Below, piece by piece: positions 1-9,337 of a stretch of 64,000 nt of DNA. This DNA is from Pseudomonadota bacterium. GTDB lineage: Bacteria; Desulfobacterota; Desulfobulbia; Desulfobulbales; Desulfocapsaceae. A program made the position numbers and the translations under genes. The notes below the pieces were generated by a model, which worked only from the letters and a program-made list of their open reading frames with translations, searched no databases and had not been told where the DNA came from. Every line of letters starts with the position of its first letter. Position 1 is the stretch's first letter. The stretch lies in contig JAEYNP010000007.1 in assembly GCA_023412495.1 (NCBI GenBank), positions 124,001-188,000 on the forward strand, written 5' to 3'.

Positions 1-82
1 CCACATACCAACTTGTCATAGCTGTTCTCCGTCTCTCATCGCTTCTTGCTGACCCCGATAAACGGGAAAGTACCCTTTCACA

Positions 83-1045
83 TCAATTATATTTTTCCTT
101 CAGGTCGTAAAGCCTGTCGAGATACTCGTTCCTGAACTGCAGATTCGTTCCGGCATTTTCTATTTCTTCGATAAGCGAGTCGATGGTCGGTCGCACATCG
201 ATGCCGTGCGGGTTGTTGCCTTCCTCGATAGCCCGGTCCATGACCAGGATGGCATAGTAGTTTATGGTCATCCGCGAGGCCGAATCCCGGCGGAAGAGAT
301 AGAGCCTGCCGCCGATCGTATTCAAAAAGAAGGCTGCGTAATCGCGCAGGGCATCAAGGGGAAGACTGAGCGAATACTCTTTCTGCAGATACTCAGGATG
401 ATAGGTGAGGGCATAGAAAGATTTCAGTATGGGCTCCAGGGATTTTCTGTCCCGATCGAGTATCCCCTTCAGAATCGTGATATTCTCCTGATCCAAAACT
501 CTATAGAAATGAGCGGTGTTCTTGAGCAGAGTCAAGATGTCGTCGGTCTCACGGACGACCACCGGCGGGTTATCGATGAGCTTTTGCAGAAGCTTGGAGA
601 AATGCAGCTTGCTCGGCTCCTCGAGGCCGAAGTCCTGCATGTACGTTTGGTGATCGAGGTGGGCGTAAAAGGCATTCAAGTCATTTACGAGTCTCTGCGG
701 ATCGGCAGCTGCTCGATCGTTTTCGTGCGCGCTGTCGCTGCTGGTGGCTGACTCTTCTTGCCTGTTGGTTTCCGGGACGGAAGAATCCTCCTTTTGGATC
801 GGACTCGGAAGCGATCTGTCAGCTGGCGACTCAACGGGCGGGAGGGATGATCCGGGTTGAATTGCGACTACAGGAGGCGAATCTGCCGGGGGCTGTTGAG
901 GTCCTGCGACTTGCGGAAGAATGTGTCGCCAATAGAGAAATCCCACGACAGCAATAAAAATTATCACAATCGAAAGGTAGAAGAGAGCCCTTGAAGAGGC
1001 TTTGGCCCGCGACCGATGTCTCTCGTTGGTATTGTGTCTTGGCAT
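83..1045 (-). CDS. Membrane-anchored hypothetical protein
   Basis: 320 residues, family not recognised. A basic N-terminus is followed by one hydrophobic segment at about residues 20-39, then a Pro/Ser/Glu-rich linker to about residue 115. The rest is a mostly helical soluble domain with many acidic and Leu/Tyr residues. It is therefore probably an inner-membrane-anchored protein with a periplasmic or cytoplasmic helical domain. The ATG at 1045 has no strong Shine-Dalgarno sequence. The next gene, ppaC, is divergent, so this gene has its own promoter in the 290-bp gap. No function is proposed. Confidence 0.7.
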   Translation of the reverse strand: MPRHNTNERHRSRAKASSRALFYLSIVIIFIAVVGFLYWRHILPQVAGPQQPPADSPPVVAIQPGSSLPPVESPADRSLPSPIQKEDSSVPETNRQEESATSSDSAHENDRAAADPQRLVNDLNAFYAHLDHQTYMQDFGLEEPSKLHFSKLLQKLIDNPPVVVRETDDILTLLKNTAHFYRVLDQENITILKGILDRDRKSLEPILKSFYALTYHPEYLQKEYSLSLPLDALRDYAAFFLNTIGGRLYLFRRDSASRMTINYYAILVMDRAIEEGNNPHGIDVRPTIDSLIEEIENAGTNLQFRNEYLDRLYDLKEKYN

Positions 1046-1335
1046 GCTGCTTAAGAATATTGGTGAGAAATGATCATGGAAGGTACAAGACTATAGCAAA
1101 AAGATTACTCCATACTTCGGCCATTGTCACGGATGAATGGCGTTGACCTGTCTCTCCCGCACCTCAAACCACAATTACAACAGATCCTTCGAGAGGGCTA
1201 ATAAGTTTTAATGCTTGACTCATATCAACGAAAACACTATTTTGATGTGTCGAAAATGTAGGCGTACACAGCATTTAAGTAAAATATAGAATAGTTTACG
1301 TTGTTTTTTATCAAAGTTTACTAGGAGGGAAACTA

Positions 1336-2265
1336 ATGGCTATTTCTGTTGTTGGACATGCAAACCCAGATACCGATTCCGTCACCGCTGCAATCGCCCT
1401 TGCTGCCCTGCTTTCGGCTCAGGGTCAGGAAGCCAAAGCCTGCATGCAGATCGAGGAAGCAAAACTCAACCCCGAATCGACCACCGTTCTCAAGCGCTTT
1501 GGTCTTCCCGCGCCGGAACTGCTGACCGATGCGGCCGGCAAAGATATCGCGCTGGTAGATTTCAGCGACTTGGCCCAGGGACCGGCCAATCTCGCCTCCG
1601 CCAACCTCGTCGCCGTTGTCGATCATCACAAAATCGGCGACATCACCACCAACAACCCGATCCTGTTTCGGGCTGAGCCTGTTGGCTGCACCGGCACCGT
1701 CTTGAACAAAATGTTCAAAGAGGCGGGCATCGCCATTCCGAAGAATGTAGCCGGCGGCATGCTGGCGGCTATCCTGAGCGACACCGTAAATTTCAAGTCC
1801 CCGACTTGTACCGAGGCCGACAAAGCCGCCGTTAACGATCTCAAAGTTGTCGCCGGCGTCAGCGACACCGATGAGCTCTTTATGGAAATGCTGAAAGCCA
1901 AATCGGCCGTAGCCGGCGTATCCGCCAAAGACCTGCTGTTCCGCGACTACAAAGATTTCGATATGAAAGGCAGCAAGGTTGGCGTAGGCCAGCTCGAACT
2001 CGCCACCCTTGATCAGGTTGCCGATGTTCGCGGCGAGATCATGAAGGCAATGGAAGCAGTAAAGGCCGAAGGCCGTCACTCCGTGCTGCTCATGCTCACT
2101 GACGTTGTGAAAGAGGGTACCGATCTGGTGGTTCTCTCCGATGATCCCGCCCTGATCGAGAAAGCCTTCAACGGCAAACTCGAAGGCAATTCCATGTGGA
2201 TTCCCGGGATGATGAGCCGTAAAAAGCAAACCATCCCCAACCTGCAGAAAGCTTTCGGTTGCTAA
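1336..2265 (+). CDS. ppaC: Manganese-dependent inorganic pyrophosphatase (family II)
   Basis: 309 residues, the usual size for family II pyrophosphatases, which hydrolyse cytosolic pyrophosphate with Mn or Co. The DHH-family signature GHANPDTDS lies at residues 7-15 and VDHHKIGD at about 96-103, supplying the His/Asp metal ligands. The C-terminal DHHA2 substrate domain carries the basic SRKKQ motif near the end. The ATG at 1336 follows a strong AGGAGG at 1324-1329. The gene is monocistronic: a gap lies upstream and a strong bidirectional terminator at 2358-2396 follows. This soluble enzyme fits organisms that make much pyrophosphate, for example during sulfate activation (inference). Confidence 0.95.
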   Translation: MAISVVGHANPDTDSVTAAIALAALLSAQGQEAKACMQIEEAKLNPESTTVLKRFGLPAPELLTDAAGKDIALVDFSDLAQGPANLASANLVAVVDHHKIGDITTNNPILFRAEPVGCTGTVLNKMFKEAGIAIPKNVAGGMLAAILSDTVNFKSPTCTEADKAAVNDLKVVAGVSDTDELFMEMLKAKSAVAGVSAKDLLFRDYKDFDMKGSKVGVGQLELATLDQVADVRGEIMKAMEAVKAEGRHSVLLMLTDVVKEGTDLVVLSDDPALIEKAFNGKLEGNSMWIPGMMSRKKQTIPNLQKAFGC

Positions 2266-2357
2266 GCAACCTCACTGAGACGGAAGAGACGAAGGAGCGG
2301 CAGAAGATATTAAATTCTTTTGCTGCTCCAAAATTTCCGGGCCAGGAGTCGGCAACG

Positions 2358-2396
2358 AAAAAGGGGCAATCACCGCTACGGTGATTGCCCCTTTTC
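2358..2396. terminator. Bidirectional rho-independent terminator
   Basis: Stem GGGGCAATCACC / GGTGATTGCCCC with a short loop, flanked by A-run and T-run so that it works on both strands. An outer GGCAAC / GTTGCC pair extends it. It separates convergent ppaC and the multihaem cytochrome gene. Confidence 0.9.
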
Positions 2397-2420
2397 TGTT
2401 GCCTGATGAAAGGAGAAAGA

Positions 2421-4019
2421 TTACGTGCCCGTCGGGCATGCCGCCATATTCATTTTTATAGTGTAATCGAAATCATCGTCATGCTCCGGAGTATGGCAAG
2501 CGACACAGCTTTTCTCAATTGGCTTTTTTCGTATGGATCCGGATTTTTCAGGATCGAGAGAATGCTGCTTGCCGGGCCCATGACAAGTTTCGCATCCGAC
2601 AGATTGCCGATTTTCGGGCAATACAAGAAGCAGACCTTTCTGGCTATAGGATGAGACAGGGGAAATGCTTCCACCGGTAACGTGACACGGCAGACATTCC
2701 GGATTGTAATTCTGGCCGGCTTCCACCAGGGTGGTAAATGCTTTGGCATGGGACGTTGACGCCCAAAAAGCTGACTGTTTTTCATGGCAGCTTCTGCAGG
2801 TGTCGAATCCGGCGTATTGCGAGACCTGCAGGGCCTCGCCAGCCTTTTGCTGGATTTGCTCGTCTTGTTTGAGACGAACCTTCTGGTAGGCGGCGATGCT
2901 CTTCTTGATATCCTGAACGATCGTATCCACATCGTCTCCCGAAGCCAAAGGCTTCACGGGCAAAAATGTGGAGTCGAAAGTATTGGCAGGGACAGGCTCC
3001 TGTTCGGCAATGACCAATTCCAGCGAAGTAAGCTGATCTTCTATGGACTTCCTGTAGTTGAGCAATTCTGTCAGTTTTCTCTTGTACTCAGGATGTGTTT
3101 CATTTGTCCCTTCTCGAAACTTTTGTATTTGCGAATCGGCAACTGAAAGTCTGTCTTGCAGATGTTTGTGGCTCTCCGTTGGCGAATTGGCAAGCCATGA
3201 TCCATTTTGATGCCATTTCAGATCCAACTTGCCCAGGTGTTTTCCTCTCCCATCGCTTTGGGTGATCAGGCTGTTGCCGACAAATAAGGGAGCCTGATTG
3301 CCGTATCTGGTGGGCGAGGAGGCTATGATTATGTCTATCTGAGGGTAATTCTCTGCTATTTCCTGATGTTCGGCGTCCGATAGGTTGGAGAGCAAGATCA
3401 GCAGGCCGGAGATTGATTCCAACCGGGAGATCTGCTTCGGCAGTATCTCCCTCCAGTCGGCGATGCGAGCCCAGGACGGAGCGGTGTCACTTTTCCCGGT
3501 CAGGCCGATGATCCCGACATCGGGTAATCCTTCATTCTTGATGACAACCGAAGGAGCAAATACCGGCTGCTCATGTTCATCGAAGACATTTGCGGATATC
3601 CAGGGAAAACCCGCAGCCAGGGAAGTTCTGAAAAAGCCTTCCCCGGCACGCATGTCCTCGGGACTTACCGCAACCGCGTCATAGAACATACTGCTGTAGG
3701 CACGGACAAGGCCATGAGCAGTTATCATTGCGACCGGATTGTCTCCGGAATCCCCCTTTTTGAAGAGGAGATTTCCGCCATCGAGCAGGAGCGGGGCGGT
3801 CTTCCCACTCGACCTGAGATCTTTTACCAGTTTAGCCTTTCCGGACAGACTGCCCAGCTGATTTTGCTTTCACCCGCAGGGTTCAGTTTCGCCGGCCACA
3901 TTGCTGGAGTACAGGAGGGTGAGCGATGAAGCGGATCGGTTATCGGCAACTGCCCATAAAAATGGAGGAAAATAGAGCGAGAGTGCTACCGCGACAATGA
4001 AGTGTTGAGCAATTTTCAT
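2421..4019 (-). CDS. Selenocysteine-containing 5'-nucleotidase-like tetrahaem cytochrome c
   Basis: 532 residues if the in-frame TGA at 3870-3872 (codon 50) is read as selenocysteine. The ATG at 4019 has AGGGG upstream and encodes a signal peptide (about residues 1-25). Next comes EPCG-U-KQNQLGSL. From family memory, related UshA-like multihaem proteins read EPCGC..N.LGGL, so Sec replaces a conserved Cys. The reading frame continues unbroken through a metallophosphatase-like domain (LLDGGN at about 80; the GNH motif looks degenerate) and a charged helical stretch. Four haem sites follow at about 408 (CRSCH), 442 (CLPCH), 476 (CETCH) and 505 (CVACH). The product is probably periplasmic; its substrate is unknown. 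Without readthrough the remaining frame starts at 3728 and lacks both the export signal and the conserved motif. The alternative is a pseudogene with a nonsense mutation. Confidence 0.8.
3841..3857 (-). promoter_or_regulatory. Candidate bacterial SECIS hairpin
   Basis: On the minus strand CTGGGCAGTCTGTCCGG folds into a 6-bp stem (C-G, U-G, G-C, G-C, G-U, C-G) with loop AGUCU. The loop starts 18 nt after the UGA and has G at its second position. This closely resembles the E. coli fdhF hairpin as I remember it (GC-AGGUCU-GC, about 17 nt after UGA). SelB would bind it to insert selenocysteine. selA, selB, selC and selD are not in this window. Confidence 0.75.
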
Positions 4020-4036
4020 GATGGTTCCCCTGATTA

Positions 4037-4810
4037 TCAAACGGTTTCATCCTCACATGGCGAAGCGTTGCATGCGGTGTTTGGAGATGTGATGTACATC
4101 AGGAATTCTCGATTGCCCTTGGGGCCGAGGATAGGCGATTCGATTACGCCATGGTTTCTGAGTCCCGCCTGAGCGACAAAATTTGCTATTTTTTCGATAG
4201 ATCGGCTGTGCAGGGAAGGTTCCGTTACGACGCCTCCATCGCCGACCAGATCTTTCGGAAGTTCGAATTGAGGCTTGATCAGCGCGAGTATCGCCACGGT
4301 CGAGGAGAAGAGATTCATCAAGGGAGGCAGCAAAACGGTGAGGGAGATGAATGAAACATCCATAACGGCGAGGTCGAGATGATCGTTATGGATATCCTTT
4401 GCAGATATGTTTCTGGCGTTGAATCTCTCCAACACGACAACTCGTGGATCCTGCCTTATTTTCCAGGCAAGTTGTCCATAAGCGACATCCGCAGCATAGA
4501 CTCTTTTTGCGTTGTGCTGAAGAAGGCAATCAGTGAAGCCACCTGTGGAAGCCCCGATATCCAGGCAAACTCTGTCTCGTACATCGATACGAAAATAAGC
4601 GAGTCCCTTGGCCAGCTTAAGTCCTCCCCGTGACACGTACGGACACTTCTCTCTCAGCCGGAGGACTGCAGTCGAGGGATAGAGTTGCCCAGGCTTATCT
4701 GCAGTTCGGTTATCGACATACACTTCGCCCGCAACGATCATCGCTTGGGCTTCCGTCAGCGAATGAGCCAGCTTTCGGTCGATGAGCAGTTGGTCGAGGC
4801 GGGCTTTCAA
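4037..4810 (-). CDS. tlyA: TlyA-type rRNA 2'-O-methyltransferase (S4 + FtsJ)
   Basis: 257 residues, typical for TlyA, which in characterised cases 2'-O-methylates cytidines in 16S/23S rRNA. An N-terminal S4 RNA-binding domain (ARLDQLLIDRKLA, residues 3-60) carries the CPYVSRGGLKL linker. A Rossmann FtsJ-like methyltransferase follows with the SAM loop DIGASTGGFTDCLL at about 82-95. It lies 17 bp from the cytochrome start and 18 bp from cpoB, so it may be the distal part of the tol transcript. The name 'haemolysin A' is historical; rRNA methylation is the likelier role. Confidence 0.9.
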   Translation of the reverse strand: MKARLDQLLIDRKLAHSLTEAQAMIVAGEVYVDNRTADKPGQLYPSTAVLRLREKCPYVSRGGLKLAKGLAYFRIDVRDRVCLDIGASTGGFTDCLLQHNAKRVYAADVAYGQLAWKIRQDPRVVVLERFNARNISAKDIHNDHLDLAVMDVSFISLTVLLPPLMNLFSSTVAILALIKPQFELPKDLVGDGGVVTEPSLHSRSIEKIANFVAQAGLRNHGVIESPILGPKGNREFLMYITSPNTACNASPCEDETV

Positions 4811-4828
4811 AATCTACGGCGTCAACGA

Positions 4829-5926
4829 TTAGAGTTTGCCAAGATTCTCCTGTGCCTTTGCCGCTTCCGGGGCACTTGCATGTTTTTTCAGGAGTTTCTT
4901 GTAGATTACTTTGGCTGTTTCCTTGTCAGCCAGTTTTTCGAATGCCATCCCCTGCTTCAACATGGCCGAAGGCGCCTTTGCATGTCCGGAATGTTGGGAG
5001 ATAATTTTCTGATATTGCATGATCGCCTTATCATACTCTTTCTGATTGAAGAGGCATTCGCCCATCATGTACCGGGCGTCTACTCCTTCACCGGAAGAGG
5101 CGTCGGCAGCAACTTGCTCGAAAAGTGGGAATGCTTCAGCATAGTTGTTCTTTTCAAAGAGCTTCTGTGCCTTCTTATAACTGCTTTCAGCCTGTTTTAC
5201 TTCCGTTTTTTCCGGTGCGACGCTTGCAACCTCGGGTGTCGATGTTTCCTGGGTCGATTGAGAAGGTTTCTCTACGGGCGCTGCGGTCTCGCTTACCGGG
5301 GGTGGTTTGGTTGCCTCCGGAGCGGAAGCAGGGGCTCCATCTTTTTTGGCCTTTTTCTTTTCCGGCTGGATATGAGTAGTAGTCTTGTCTTCTGCGGCAG
5401 CACCGGTTTTCATCGTCTGGGTCTTCTTCTTGGCCAGCTCGGCATTCAGAGCCGCTTCCTTGGCTTTGCGTTCCGCCTCTTTGACCCGCGCTTCCTGCAT
5501 TGCTTTGACACTCTCCTGCTGCGCGTTAATTCTATTGTTCAACTCAGCGAGCTGTGCTTCCCTCTCCCGTTGCACTTCTTCAAGCCGGCGGAGAGTTTCC
5601 TCGCGTTTGGAGGCTTCTTCCTGGGCGACGTTGGAAATGCTTTCCTGGAGATCCTTGTTCTGTTCCTTGAGTTTCTGGTTCAGATGAGATGTTTCTTCCA
5701 GTTGATTTTTCAGCTCGAGGATCTCTTTTTCGAGTTGCTCCATTTGACCCGTTGCCGCGGCCTGCCGCTTTTGCAGAGGGTCGACTGTAGTAGCTTTCAT
5801 ATCTTCGAGTTTCTTGTTGATGATCCTCATCTGATAACGAAGATCCGCAACGTCGCTCTGCGAGGCGCATTGTACCAGAAAGGGTAACGCCGCTATACCA
5901 AATGCCAATGGAATGAACTTTTTCAT
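4829..5926 (-). CDS. cpoB: Tol-associated coiled-coil TPR protein CpoB/YbgF
   Basis: 365 residues. The N-terminus is a signal sequence ending LVQC at about 17-20, a non-canonical lipobox, so lipidation is possible but uncertain. A long coiled coil spans about 25-175, followed by a Lys/Pro/Glu/Ala-rich linker. Three C-terminal TPR-like repeats (AQKLFEKNNYAEAFPLFEQ onwards) cover 250-365. CpoB coordinates outer-membrane constriction by Tol with peptidoglycan synthesis. The coiled coil is longer than in E. coli. It starts 34 bp after tolB, where many Tol operons carry pal, and no pal is present. Confidence 0.85.
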   Translation of the reverse strand: MKKFIPLAFGIAALPFLVQCASQSDVADLRYQMRIINKKLEDMKATTVDPLQKRQAAATGQMEQLEKEILELKNQLEETSHLNQKLKEQNKDLQESISNVAQEEASKREETLRRLEEVQREREAQLAELNNRINAQQESVKAMQEARVKEAERKAKEAALNAELAKKKTQTMKTGAAAEDKTTTHIQPEKKKAKKDGAPASAPEATKPPPVSETAAPVEKPSQSTQETSTPEVASVAPEKTEVKQAESSYKKAQKLFEKNNYAEAFPLFEQVAADASSGEGVDARYMMGECLFNQKEYDKAIMQYQKIISQHSGHAKAPSAMLKQGMAFEKLADKETAKVIYKKLLKKHASAPEAAKAQENLGKL

Positions 5927-5960
5927 GACTCAACTATATCAATAAAGGTGGGGCCAAGTC

Positions 5961-7256
5961 TTATCTTGACCATTGAGGAAATGTCTGGCTGCCCGGTATG
6001 TTGAAGAGTTTCCTTTCAAAGGAGCCGTTCTTCATTATACCGTATAGCTGTTGTTTTTGGCCATCACGTTTTACGAAGATAACCTGATTCCCATCAGGCG
6101 ACCAGCATGGAGATTCATGGTGGCTGGGGTCTGAGGTAAGCTGTTTGGGTTCCTCGCCGGTGAGTGGGTTCATGGTGAAAAGTTGATAGACGCCGTCGCG
6201 CAGGCTGGAAAAAACTATGAGATTCTCGGTCGGCGACCAGTTAGGTTCCGCATTTTCCGTGCCCTCGAAGGTCAATCTTCTGACCTTTCTGTTCCGCATG
6301 TCCATGAGATAGAGTTGTGGTTTACCGCTACGATCGGACACAAATACTAGATTGGCCTCATCGGGAGACCAGGCGGGGGATACGTTGATACCGGAACGTT
6401 CCGTAAGTTTTTCGATAATTTCCCCTTTCCGGTCCATAAGGAAAAGATCGGGATTGCCGTCTTTGGAGAGGGTCAATACCATCTTTTGACCATCGGATGA
6501 CCAGGCCGGCGCCAGATTCAGTCCCTTCCGACGGGAAACAGCCTGGGTGGTCTTATCCTGCCTCAAGTCGGTGATATAGAGAGCCTGAGTTCCGTTGTGG
6601 TAGGACGTGTAGCTGAGATATGGGCCTCCCGGGATAAATTTCGGGGACACGGCCAGATATTTGTGGCGGGTCACCTGCCTGAGACTTTTGCCTAGAATGT
6701 CGGTAAGAAAGACCTCTTTCACACTTCCTTCGCGGTTGACGAAAGCGATCTGCGAGTTGGCAATGCCGGGTTTGCCGGTCAGGGTCTCGATTATGCTGTC
6801 ACAGAACCTGAAGATCATCTTCTCTTTCTGCTGTCTTGTTCCGGAATAGCTTTTGCCAAGAAGGACTTCATCCGACGCGGCATCGAGCAGGCGCATCTCG
6901 AGGTTTACCGCATCGCCGGAGTCCGAGTACTGACCCAGGACGACATAATCGGCGGCCAATTTTTTCCAGTCGGCCGTTTGATTTCCGCCGTATTGGTCAT
7001 GGGGAATGATGGAAATTATCCCATGAAATTCAAGTGATTTGGCAAGGGCATCGGCAAGTTCCCGGCCTAACGGCTGCTTCTGCTGAGGCAGGCTTTTATT
7101 CTGGAACCAGGGGACGGCGAAATTGATTTTTCGAACTCCGGAAGAAGTGACGTCCAGATAGACACGATCTGCTGCCGTTGCACTACTTATGAAGAAGTGG
7201 AGAAAAAGCAGGGATACTATAGATTGAATAAAAGCTCGAAAACGTATGGGTTTCAT
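5961..7256 (-). CDS. tolB: Tol system periplasmic beta-propeller protein TolB
   Basis: 431 residues. A signal peptide (about 1-28, ending SSATAA) is followed by the mixed alpha/beta TolB-N domain (about 30-160). A six-bladed WD40-like propeller then shows repeated blades of the form SPAWSPD, PNWSPT, SPCWSPD. TolB normally binds Pal and links TolA to the outer membrane during division. It is the fourth gene of tolQ-R-A-B-cpoB, 27 bp after tolA. Its usual partner Pal is not encoded next to it. Confidence 0.93.
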   Translation of the reverse strand: MKPIRFRAFIQSIVSLLFLHFFISSATAADRVYLDVTSSGVRKINFAVPWFQNKSLPQQKQPLGRELADALAKSLEFHGIISIIPHDQYGGNQTADWKKLAADYVVLGQYSDSGDAVNLEMRLLDAASDEVLLGKSYSGTRQQKEKMIFRFCDSIIETLTGKPGIANSQIAFVNREGSVKEVFLTDILGKSLRQVTRHKYLAVSPKFIPGGPYLSYTSYHNGTQALYITDLRQDKTTQAVSRRKGLNLAPAWSSDGQKMVLTLSKDGNPDLFLMDRKGEIIEKLTERSGINVSPAWSPDEANLVFVSDRSGKPQLYLMDMRNRKVRRLTFEGTENAEPNWSPTENLIVFSSLRDGVYQLFTMNPLTGEEPKQLTSDPSHHESPCWSPDGNQVIFVKRDGQKQQLYGIMKNGSFERKLFNIPGSQTFPQWSR

Positions 7257-7283
7257 AGTAAAAATCTCACAGATACGAAAAGG

Positions 7284-8210
7284 TTATTGGATGTCGCCGG
7301 GTTTGAAGCGCAATCCGATCTCATGCGTCTGCTTTTTCATGGCTGGGGGAATCGGTGGAAAGGGTTTTGCCGCTTCAATGGCCTTACTGACAAATTGATC
7401 GTACATCCTGTCTCCCGATCTACTTTCAAATTCCCAAGTTGTTACGTCTCCGTCTTGTTTGATGATGATGAAGACAACCGCGGTAAGATCTTTCTGCATA
7501 TACTCGGGAACCGACCAAAATTGCAGGAGTCGATTCAAAATCGCTGCATTGTATTGACTCTCAATCAAAGTCGATGCGCTGCTCGCCGTTGCGGACGCCG
7601 AAGATCCTGAAGGGCGTTCTGTTGCTGGCGAGGAGGACTGCCGGGCTTCGCTGGCTTTCAAGCTGCTGGCCAATAGTCTTCTTTCCTGTTCCAGTTCCTC
7701 ACGGGCGAGCCTCGCCTTTTCCGCTAGAATTTCTTCTTCCTTGAGAGCCTGGGCAAGTTTCTGAATCTCCCTGCGATCGACTTCGGGTTTCTTCGGGGGA
7801 GTTTCTTCCTTGACTACCTTGTTGACTTTCTTTTGTTTAATTGGTTTCAGGGAGACTGCCTTCGGAGGAGCCGGTGTCTCTACCTCCGGCACTTCTTTCA
7901 CCGGTTCCGCTTTTTCCACGACCTTCGGCGGCTCGACCGGGGCAACCTCCTTCTTGGGAGGCGGAGGAGGCGGCTGTTTCGCAACCTTGGGCGGCCCCGG
8001 GGTTTGTGCCTTGACCGGCGGAGCCGGTTCCGGTTCGGCTATATTGACCAGGCTCACCGAATAGACATCAGCGAATTTGGGTTTTGCCTTGAAGATTGCA
8101 GGAAGATAGACAGCACCCAACAGAACCAGGATATGAATCCCGAGCGCGATATTGAAAGGGAGTTTCCAGCCATTCGATCGCATAACTACAACTCGATAAC
8201 GTTCAGCCAC
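7284..8210 (-). CDS. tolA: TolA/TonB-like periplasm-spanning energy transducer
   Basis: 308 residues. One transmembrane helix near residues 18-38 is followed by a Pro/Lys/Glu-rich stretch with PPPPPP (about 50-130), a charged helix (130-190) and a Ser/Ala linker. The C-terminus is a TonB/TolA-type domain (FWSVPEYMQKDLTAVVFIIIKQDG). It should couple TolQR proton-motive force to the outer membrane. The first codon is GTG at 8210, four bases after tolR's stop; an in-frame ATG lies at 8183. The Pro-rich spacer is more TonB-like than the Ala-rich helix of enterobacterial TolA. Confidence 0.87.
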   Translation of the reverse strand: MAERYRVVVMRSNGWKLPFNIALGIHILVLLGAVYLPAIFKAKPKFADVYSVSLVNIAEPEPAPPVKAQTPGPPKVAKQPPPPPPKKEVAPVEPPKVVEKAEPVKEVPEVETPAPPKAVSLKPIKQKKVNKVVKEETPPKKPEVDRREIQKLAQALKEEEILAEKARLAREELEQERRLLASSLKASEARQSSSPATERPSGSSASATASSASTLIESQYNAAILNRLLQFWSVPEYMQKDLTAVVFIIIKQDGDVTTWEFESRSGDRMYDQFVSKAIEAAKPFPPIPPAMKKQTHEIGLRFKPGDIQ

Positions 8211-8213
8211 TCT

Positions 8214-8630
8214 TTATTGTTTCTCCGGAGGCTTGGTGATCATGCCGATTTTATCGAAGCCAACCGACTTTATGTCGTCCATAACCGTGACCACGTGTCC
8301 ATATGGCACCTTTTTGTCAGCCTTCAGATAAATGGACTGCTCCTTGTTGGCTTCGTAGCTTTTTTTCAGTTCCTCCACCATCAGGGCCCGCGCCTGGGGA
8401 ATATTGTTGATGCTGATCTCGCCGGTTTCGTCGATGGTCACCACGATGGGTTTTTCTTCCTGTCGCAAGGCCTTCGAGGTCGTCTCCGGCAGATCGACGT
8501 TCAACCCCTGCGTCATCATGGGCGCTGTGATCATAAAAATGATTAATAAAACCAGCATGACATCAACCAAGGGAGTCACATTGATGTCGGAAACAAGTCT
8601 TTTTCTGCCGTTGCTGTTTGTCGGGCCCAT
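8214..8630 (-). CDS. tolR: Biopolymer transporter TolR/ExbD
   Basis: 138 residues. The N-terminal SDINVTPLVDVMLVLLIIF motif contains the conserved membrane Asp (D22 or so) that takes part in proton flow with TolQ. A periplasmic ExbD-type domain follows, with LPET near the membrane and the usual IYLKADK strand. It is 5 bp downstream of tolQ and 3 bp upstream of tolA, so translation is coupled. Length and motif are normal. Confidence 0.93.
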   Translation of the reverse strand: MGPTNSNGRKRLVSDINVTPLVDVMLVLLIIFMITAPMMTQGLNVDLPETTSKALRQEEKPIVVTIDETGEISINNIPQARALMVEELKKSYEANKEQSIYLKADKKVPYGHVVTVMDDIKSVGFDKIGMITKPPEKQ

Positions 8631-8635
8631 CTTAA

Positions 8636-9337
8636 TTAAATCCTGCTCAACAGATCTCTCTCGACAAGATTGAGAAAGTCGGTTGAAAAATCCCCGATCT
8701 CTCCATCGACTTCATCGAGTTTGTTGGAAAAGAAATTGTAGAAGATGACCGCAGGAATGGCTACGGCAAGTCCTGCGGCGGTGGCGACCAAAGCCTCGGA
8801 GATACCGGGTGCGACGACCGCGAGTGAGGCTGAGCCTTTCTGGCCGATATCATGGAATGAGACCATGATGCCCCAGACCGTGCCGAAGAGGCCGATAAAA
8901 GGGGTGGCGCTGCCGGTGGTTGCCAGAAAGGACAGATTGCTGCCGAGTTCCGCATGTTTTTGCGCTTCCGCCTTTCTGACCGCCCGTTTAAGGTTGTCCA
9001 TGGTGGCGAGCTGCATATCCAGGGTTTCCACACCTCGGCTTTCGTCTTTCCGGTTACGGATCTTGTTGATTTTCTGCAGTTCCGCAAAGCCTGCAATGAA
9101 AACTGCGGCCTGGGGACTATGCTCGTACTCCGCTGCGGCGCTGTTTGCTTCGTTGAGATTGGCCGATTTCCAGAAGGATTCGAGAAAGTCCTCGGTATCG
9201 ACCCGCACTTTCTTGAACAGCCGGGCCTTCATGATGACGATGGTCCATGATGCAATGGAAAAAATAAGCAAAGTGAGCATCACGAGCTGACCAATGGGGC
9301 CAGCCTGAATGATCATATCAGTAATAGATAACTGCAC
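8636..9337 (-). CDS. tolQ: Proton channel subunit TolQ/ExbB
   Basis: 233 residues with three membrane helices (about 15-37, 140-162, 175-200). The conserved MotA/TolQ/ExbB region reads ATPFIGLFGTVWGIM and GISEALVATAAGLAVAIPA. With TolR it forms the proton-driven stator of the Tol envelope machine. The first codon is GTG at 9337 behind AAAGGAT; an ATG lies seven codons on. It is the first gene of the operon, so the promoter should be in 9338-9534. Confidence 0.93.
   Translation of the reverse strand: MQLSITDMIIQAGPIGQLVMLTLLIFSIASWTIVIMKARLFKKVRVDTEDFLESFWKSANLNEANSAAAEYEHSPQAAVFIAGFAELQKINKIRNRKDESRGVETLDMQLATMDNLKRAVRKAEAQKHAELGSNLSFLATTGSATPFIGLFGTVWGIMVSFHDIGQKGSASLAVVAPGISEALVATAAGLAVAIPAVIFYNFFSNKLDEVDGEIGDFSTDFLNLVERDLLSRI

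Noticed and set aside
1333..2229. Long minus-strand frame opposite ppaC
   Set aside because: Shadow of the pyrophosphatase gene; Gly/His/Phe-rich composition and no family resemblance.
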